From Tetrapyrgos nigripes (taxonomy: Eukaryota > Basidiomycota > Agaricomycetes > Agaricales > Campanellaceae), in contig JAACJM010000143.1 in NCBI GenBank assembly GCA_013368315.1, positions 62,001 to 126,000 on the forward strand: DNA of 64,000 nt, given 5' to 3'. The position numbers and the translations under genes were made by a program. Position 1 is the stretch's first letter. Each line of letters opens with the position of its first letter. The notes under the pieces were generated by a model. The model had not been told where the DNA came from. It searched no databases and saw only the letters and a list, made by a program, of their open reading frames with translations. This document shows, one piece after another, positions 60,860 through 64,000 of this stretch.

Positions 60860-61424
60860 CAGCGTTTTCGGAAAACCTTGTCTTCTGCAGGTTTTTCGTC
60901 GATGAGCGCCACAGAGCGCCACCAAGTAAGCGATGTCTCGCTTAGGATCTGATGTAATTGAGGACGTCATGAGCAACAGTGACCCATTCCTGAATTTTGT
61001 CAAGAAAGAGTTCCGGTGCCTCTTTTACCAGTGAGATCAAGTTGTCTCGTACTAGTGGTGTGACTTTGGATGGCCTGCCCTGCAGATAAGTTGAACGAGG
61101 AATAACAGTGCCGTACGTCTCGAAATTTTTGCGCCAGCAAGAGAAACTGCGCCGTGAAACACCGAGAAGATAGGTAATTTCAGGGGATATGTATTCTTCT
61201 TCAAGGAGCCATAGTGCCCTTACTTTCACGTCTTCACTGATGTGCTGAAAGACCATGGAAAGCAAGTATCGGAGTACACAAATTCAGAATACCCTGTACA
61301 GTACAGTAATAGGAACTTGATACAAATATGGACGCCTGCGGCGGCTACTTAGGCGAGACATCACTTACTTCGTGGCGCTCATCGACGAAAAAACTGCAGA
61401 AGACAAGGTTTTCCAAAAGCGCTG
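60860..61424 (-). mobile_element. IS630/Tc1-like mini-element with a DNA-binding-only frame
   Basis: The ends CAGCGTTTTCGGAAAACC at 60860 and the inverted GGTTTTCCAAAAGCGCTG ending 61424 are flanked by TA (60858-60859, 61425-61426). The inverted repeats extend about 75 bp, with CTTGTCTTCTGCAG and CGATGAGCGCCAC in both. The 565-bp length leaves room only for the short frame at 60942-61256. Confidence 0.75.
60942..61256 (-). CDS. Helix-turn-helix fragment of an IS630-type transposase
   Basis: The 104-residue frame starts at ATG 61256 (MVFQHISEDVKVRAL) and contains ISPEITYLLGVSRRSF and RPSKVTPLVRDNLISLV, the helix-turn-helix and following hinge typical of basidiomycete IS630-like transposases. 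The DDE catalytic part is absent. The frame runs from inside one inverted repeat of the mini-element to near the other. It may bind element ends without cutting, or be a passive relic. Confidence 0.65.
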   Translation of the reverse strand: MVFQHISEDVKVRALWLLEEEYISPEITYLLGVSRRSFSCWRKNFETYGTVIPRSTYLQGRPSKVTPLVRDNLISLVKEAPELFLDKIQEWVTVAHDVLNYIRS

Positions 61425-61695
61425 TAAGCGAAAGCAGATGGAACTGGCCAGCGTCCTAGACGATATCATGATTGTGCAGATGTCGCCAATTAAGCATTGG
61501 CACTCTAACCCGATAACCGCTCGTAACCTCCCAGCGTCCTGGACGATCGGAATCTTCGTGATGCCAAGGGGACTGTGTGATAAAACCGGTTGAAATGTCT
61601 CAACGTCGTAGACGATGGCGCTCATACCAACTTCACTATGGTTTCACATCTTAATATTAGACTTTAACTACATAAGTTCTATACAGAAAGAAAGT
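61425..61695. other. Short spacer with CGTC-N3-GACG words
   Basis: CGTCCTAGACG (61451), CGTCCTGGACG (61536) and CGTCGTAGACG (61602) occur within about 160 bp. CGTCCTAGACGATATCATGA is shared, in the same orientation, with 60808, on the other side of the mini-element. Confidence 0.6.
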
Positions 61696-64000
61696 CTAAC
61701 TGTCGTTTCTCCATGTAGGGAAAAAAGTAGAGAGGATTTGAGGTGCACCACCCTGAGTATTAGGTGGGTATCGAGTGAAGAGATTGCCTTTGCCGGAGGT
61801 GGGCCACATCTTGTCAGCTTGGGCATAGGGAACCCATCTAAGACAGAGGAATTTCTGCTTCAACTCGTTATGCATGGCCTGTAGCGTGCGCTCGTCACAC
61901 TCTCTCAAGTGATTCCAATCCATCCATGTACGCCAATATACGCAACCAGGGTAGCTCTGTGTTTTGGCGGGTATGACCTTCCCAGGAGGAGGAAAGAAAT
62001 GCTCAAATGTTCGAATGAATTCCTGATCAGTACCAATTCTGATTTGACACGCTCTGAAGATGGCCGAAAGGTCTCTTCTTCTGAAGATTTCCGGCGTGAC
62101 CTGCTGTCGCTCCTGGAGAGAAAGTTTTAACCATGAGGGGCTAAGACAGCTTTGCTGGTTGGGAGATTTCGCAATCACGTCGAGGGTGAACTGGCGCCAA
62201 AGGTCTGTCATTTTCCGGTCAATATCCTCCTCCTGTGGGACCATGGGATCCACTTCCATGCCCTCACCCTCACCCTCATCCCCTTCCAAGTCAGGGCTAT
62301 CATTCCAGTGGAGGTGGGAGAGGAAGCACATGGCCTCTGGAGCTCAAATTGAACAGATTGACCTCGTTGACCAGGTCAGCAGGGATGTACCTGGGTGTAA
62401 TGTGCTTTTTGTTGGTGATGACCCTGGTCTTTGCTATCTCGGCAGAGGAAACTACACCAGCCGAGTGCATCTTGAGCGGTATATCCTCAACGCTACTTTG
62501 GCCAAAAAACTCCTTGAGTGCGTTTTGATTCAGGAAAAGACCTCGTCTAGCAAAGAAGCGAGGAACGGCTTGAGTCCAAATGACAATACAGAGGAAGATC
62601 ATTCCATAAGGAGCGACTGGGACAGCTGTGCGAGTGCCAGGAGGTTCGTTTGGAAGACGGGGAGTGCTTGACGGATTAAAAAGCAGGGTGAGAGGATTGA
62701 TTTGGTGGTTTTCAGCGTCGGTAACAGGTAGTATAGCACGAGCGAGACTTTTGGCAGCTGGACCATCCTCCGGTCTTGCATGAAGACTGTTTGTCAACCA
62801 CAGGCAGGCAGCGGTGAGCAATAGGGACTCCTCACGCATGCGAGCGTCTGAGGGTCCTTTGGCCTGCAGCTCAAATATTTCTTTAAATGCTTGAGCTCGG
62901 TATGACCGTAAACCCCTACAAAAAGCATGGTCAGCTCCTGAAGAGGATGATAAACATCGGAGTGACTTACCATCACTCGCTCCACTTGAAGGCCAACAGT
63001 GCAGAGCGAATCTCCTCCATGTCGATGTCCTGAAGAACAGTGGTAGCATGCTCAAGCGGAACCTGCACTTCAGCTCTCACATTAGACGAGGTGTTCTTGG
63101 AAGCAGAAGTGAACAACTCCTGGAGCCGGTTCAGGAACCGGGGAGGCTGATCTGGACCCAAAGCTTCCTTCATGGTAAGTGCCTTCCCATGATTGCGGCC
63201 ATTTGGTGCATAGGTTTGCCCCTTATCATTGGTGTAAAACTGGGCGTAAAGGATACCGAAAGGACTGGCAGATTGGGGACCTGGAGTGATGCGGCATCCA
63301 GAAACATGGGTGAGGTGACTGGACAGATCCTTCTCGTACTTGGAACTTCCGAGAGACGTGATCTGAACAACCGTCTGGCGTCGGATAGCAAAGACGGTCT
63401 CAACAGCTCGAGCATGTCCACTCGTCCTCCACTGGAGACAGTAGTCTTCATCACTAGAGAATTCCAAAGCAGCGTCGACAAACCAAGTACCTCGAGTAAG
63501 GTCAACATGAGCCTCATCTGCGACAAATTTATGCAGGGCATCTTGGGCTTCCTGCAGCCCTAAAGCATGACGAGTGGCGTGTTTTGTACCTCTGAGCGTG
63601 TGGAGGAAGAAGAAGTCGAGGGCCCAATCTACTCTGTTGACTAGCAAGAAGTGTTTCAATGTCTGTGCGAAGAGGTGGAGCTTGTCCTCGGGGAACAGCT
63701 TTGTCTGATAGGAGTATCCTCCACGTGCCCTTTCAGCTCTGAACATCTCACTGGCAAAGTCGGCCGGCCAATCCGAAACGTCGTGAGGAAGAAGTTCGTT
63801 GATGGTCGGGCGCAACCCTTTGTTATAGAACTGTGCCTTTTGCTCCCTAGTCAAGTTAGGACTGTGACTTCTTCCCGAAGGCTGGGTGGCGTCCACTTCT
63901 GTGTTGTCGTCGTTGTCAAGGTCCAAAAGACGAGGAAAGAAAATATTGATCATATAGCGGTGACCCCAGTAGCCAAGGAGCATGTTGGGAATGTGATGGA
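61696..64000 (-). CDS. Uncharacterised basidiomycete protein, C-terminal part, runs off the window
   Basis: The frame comes in from beyond 64000 (GYWGHRYMINIFFPRLLD near its visible start), continues to about 62977, loses an intron (62976-62916) and continues as EGLRSYRAQAFKEIFELQ. Near 62300 the frame changes from ...LPPPLE to DSPDLEGDEGEGEG; either one base is off or an intron was missed. The final part has DLWRQF, FEHFFPPPG and LCLRWVPYAQADKMW and ends at 61696. I recognise no catalytic motif or membrane span. The acidic linker suggests a flexible nuclear or cytosolic protein. It is on the same strand as the SNF2 pseudogene, separated by the mini-element, so a link between the two is possible but unproven. 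Confidence 0.55.

Overview
This window looks like repeat-rich nuclear DNA from a basidiomycete fungus, most likely an Agaricomycete. Evidence: introns of about 48-80 bp with GT..AG ends, a fungal-specific FunK1-type kinase, Tc1/IS630-type transposons, a decayed Ty3/gypsy element, and telomere-like TTAGGG blocks inside the sequence. I see no rRNA, tRNA, CRISPR array or bacterial operon. Most long reading frames are by-products of repeats; few loci look like working genes.

Layout. 1-5.8 kb: a dead Ty3/gypsy element with a rearranged Tc1 element nested in it. 6.9-8.1 kb: short repeats and a 0.67-kb palindrome. 11.6-14.5 kb: a probably intact five-exon FunK1 kinase gene whose N-terminal part carries a PD-(D/E)XK-like signature. 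16.2-18.0 kb: a hairpin, a G-rich telomere-like block and a USP-like cysteine-peptidase gene. 19.5-21.2 kb: a divergent gene pair, a RecB-like PD-(D/E)XK nuclease and a small unknown partner. 22.9-27.7 kb: a transposon with terminal inverted repeats (TIRs), a 13-bp target duplication and a GCM-type zinc-finger gene. 29.3-29.7 kb: a truncated second partner gene. 29.7-35.0 and 50.1-53.0 kb: composite repeats, each a G-rich block followed by arrays of short palindromes. 35.4-38.0 kb: minisatellites. 38.1-40.8 kb: more decayed nuclease and partner copies. 41-50 kb: mostly gene-poor, with MITE-like elements and a dead URC1-like (GTP cyclohydrolase II family) gene. 53.4-60.1 kb: a SNF2 helicase gene killed by two in-frame stops and an apparently intact Tc1 element. 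60.9-61.4 kb: a 565-bp IS630-like mini-element. 61.7-64.0 kb: the C-terminal part of an uncharacterised large protein.

How the parts relate. Two features stand out. First, the nuclease/partner pair occurs head-to-head at two loci with a similar gap between start codons (about 132-156 and 134 bp), with further isolated fragments; this suggests a co-inherited two-gene unit of unknown function. Second, the repeats share a plan: a G-rich head starting CTTAGGGTTA, then a tail of spaced palindromes (CGACCTGGTCG in one, CGTC-N3-GACG in the others). The second palindrome also occurs near 60-61.6 kb. Several dead genes carry TGA where the family has an Arg codon (CGA to TGA), which fits decay by C-to-T change at CpG. 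Gene functions are inferred from motifs read by eye; no database search was possible.
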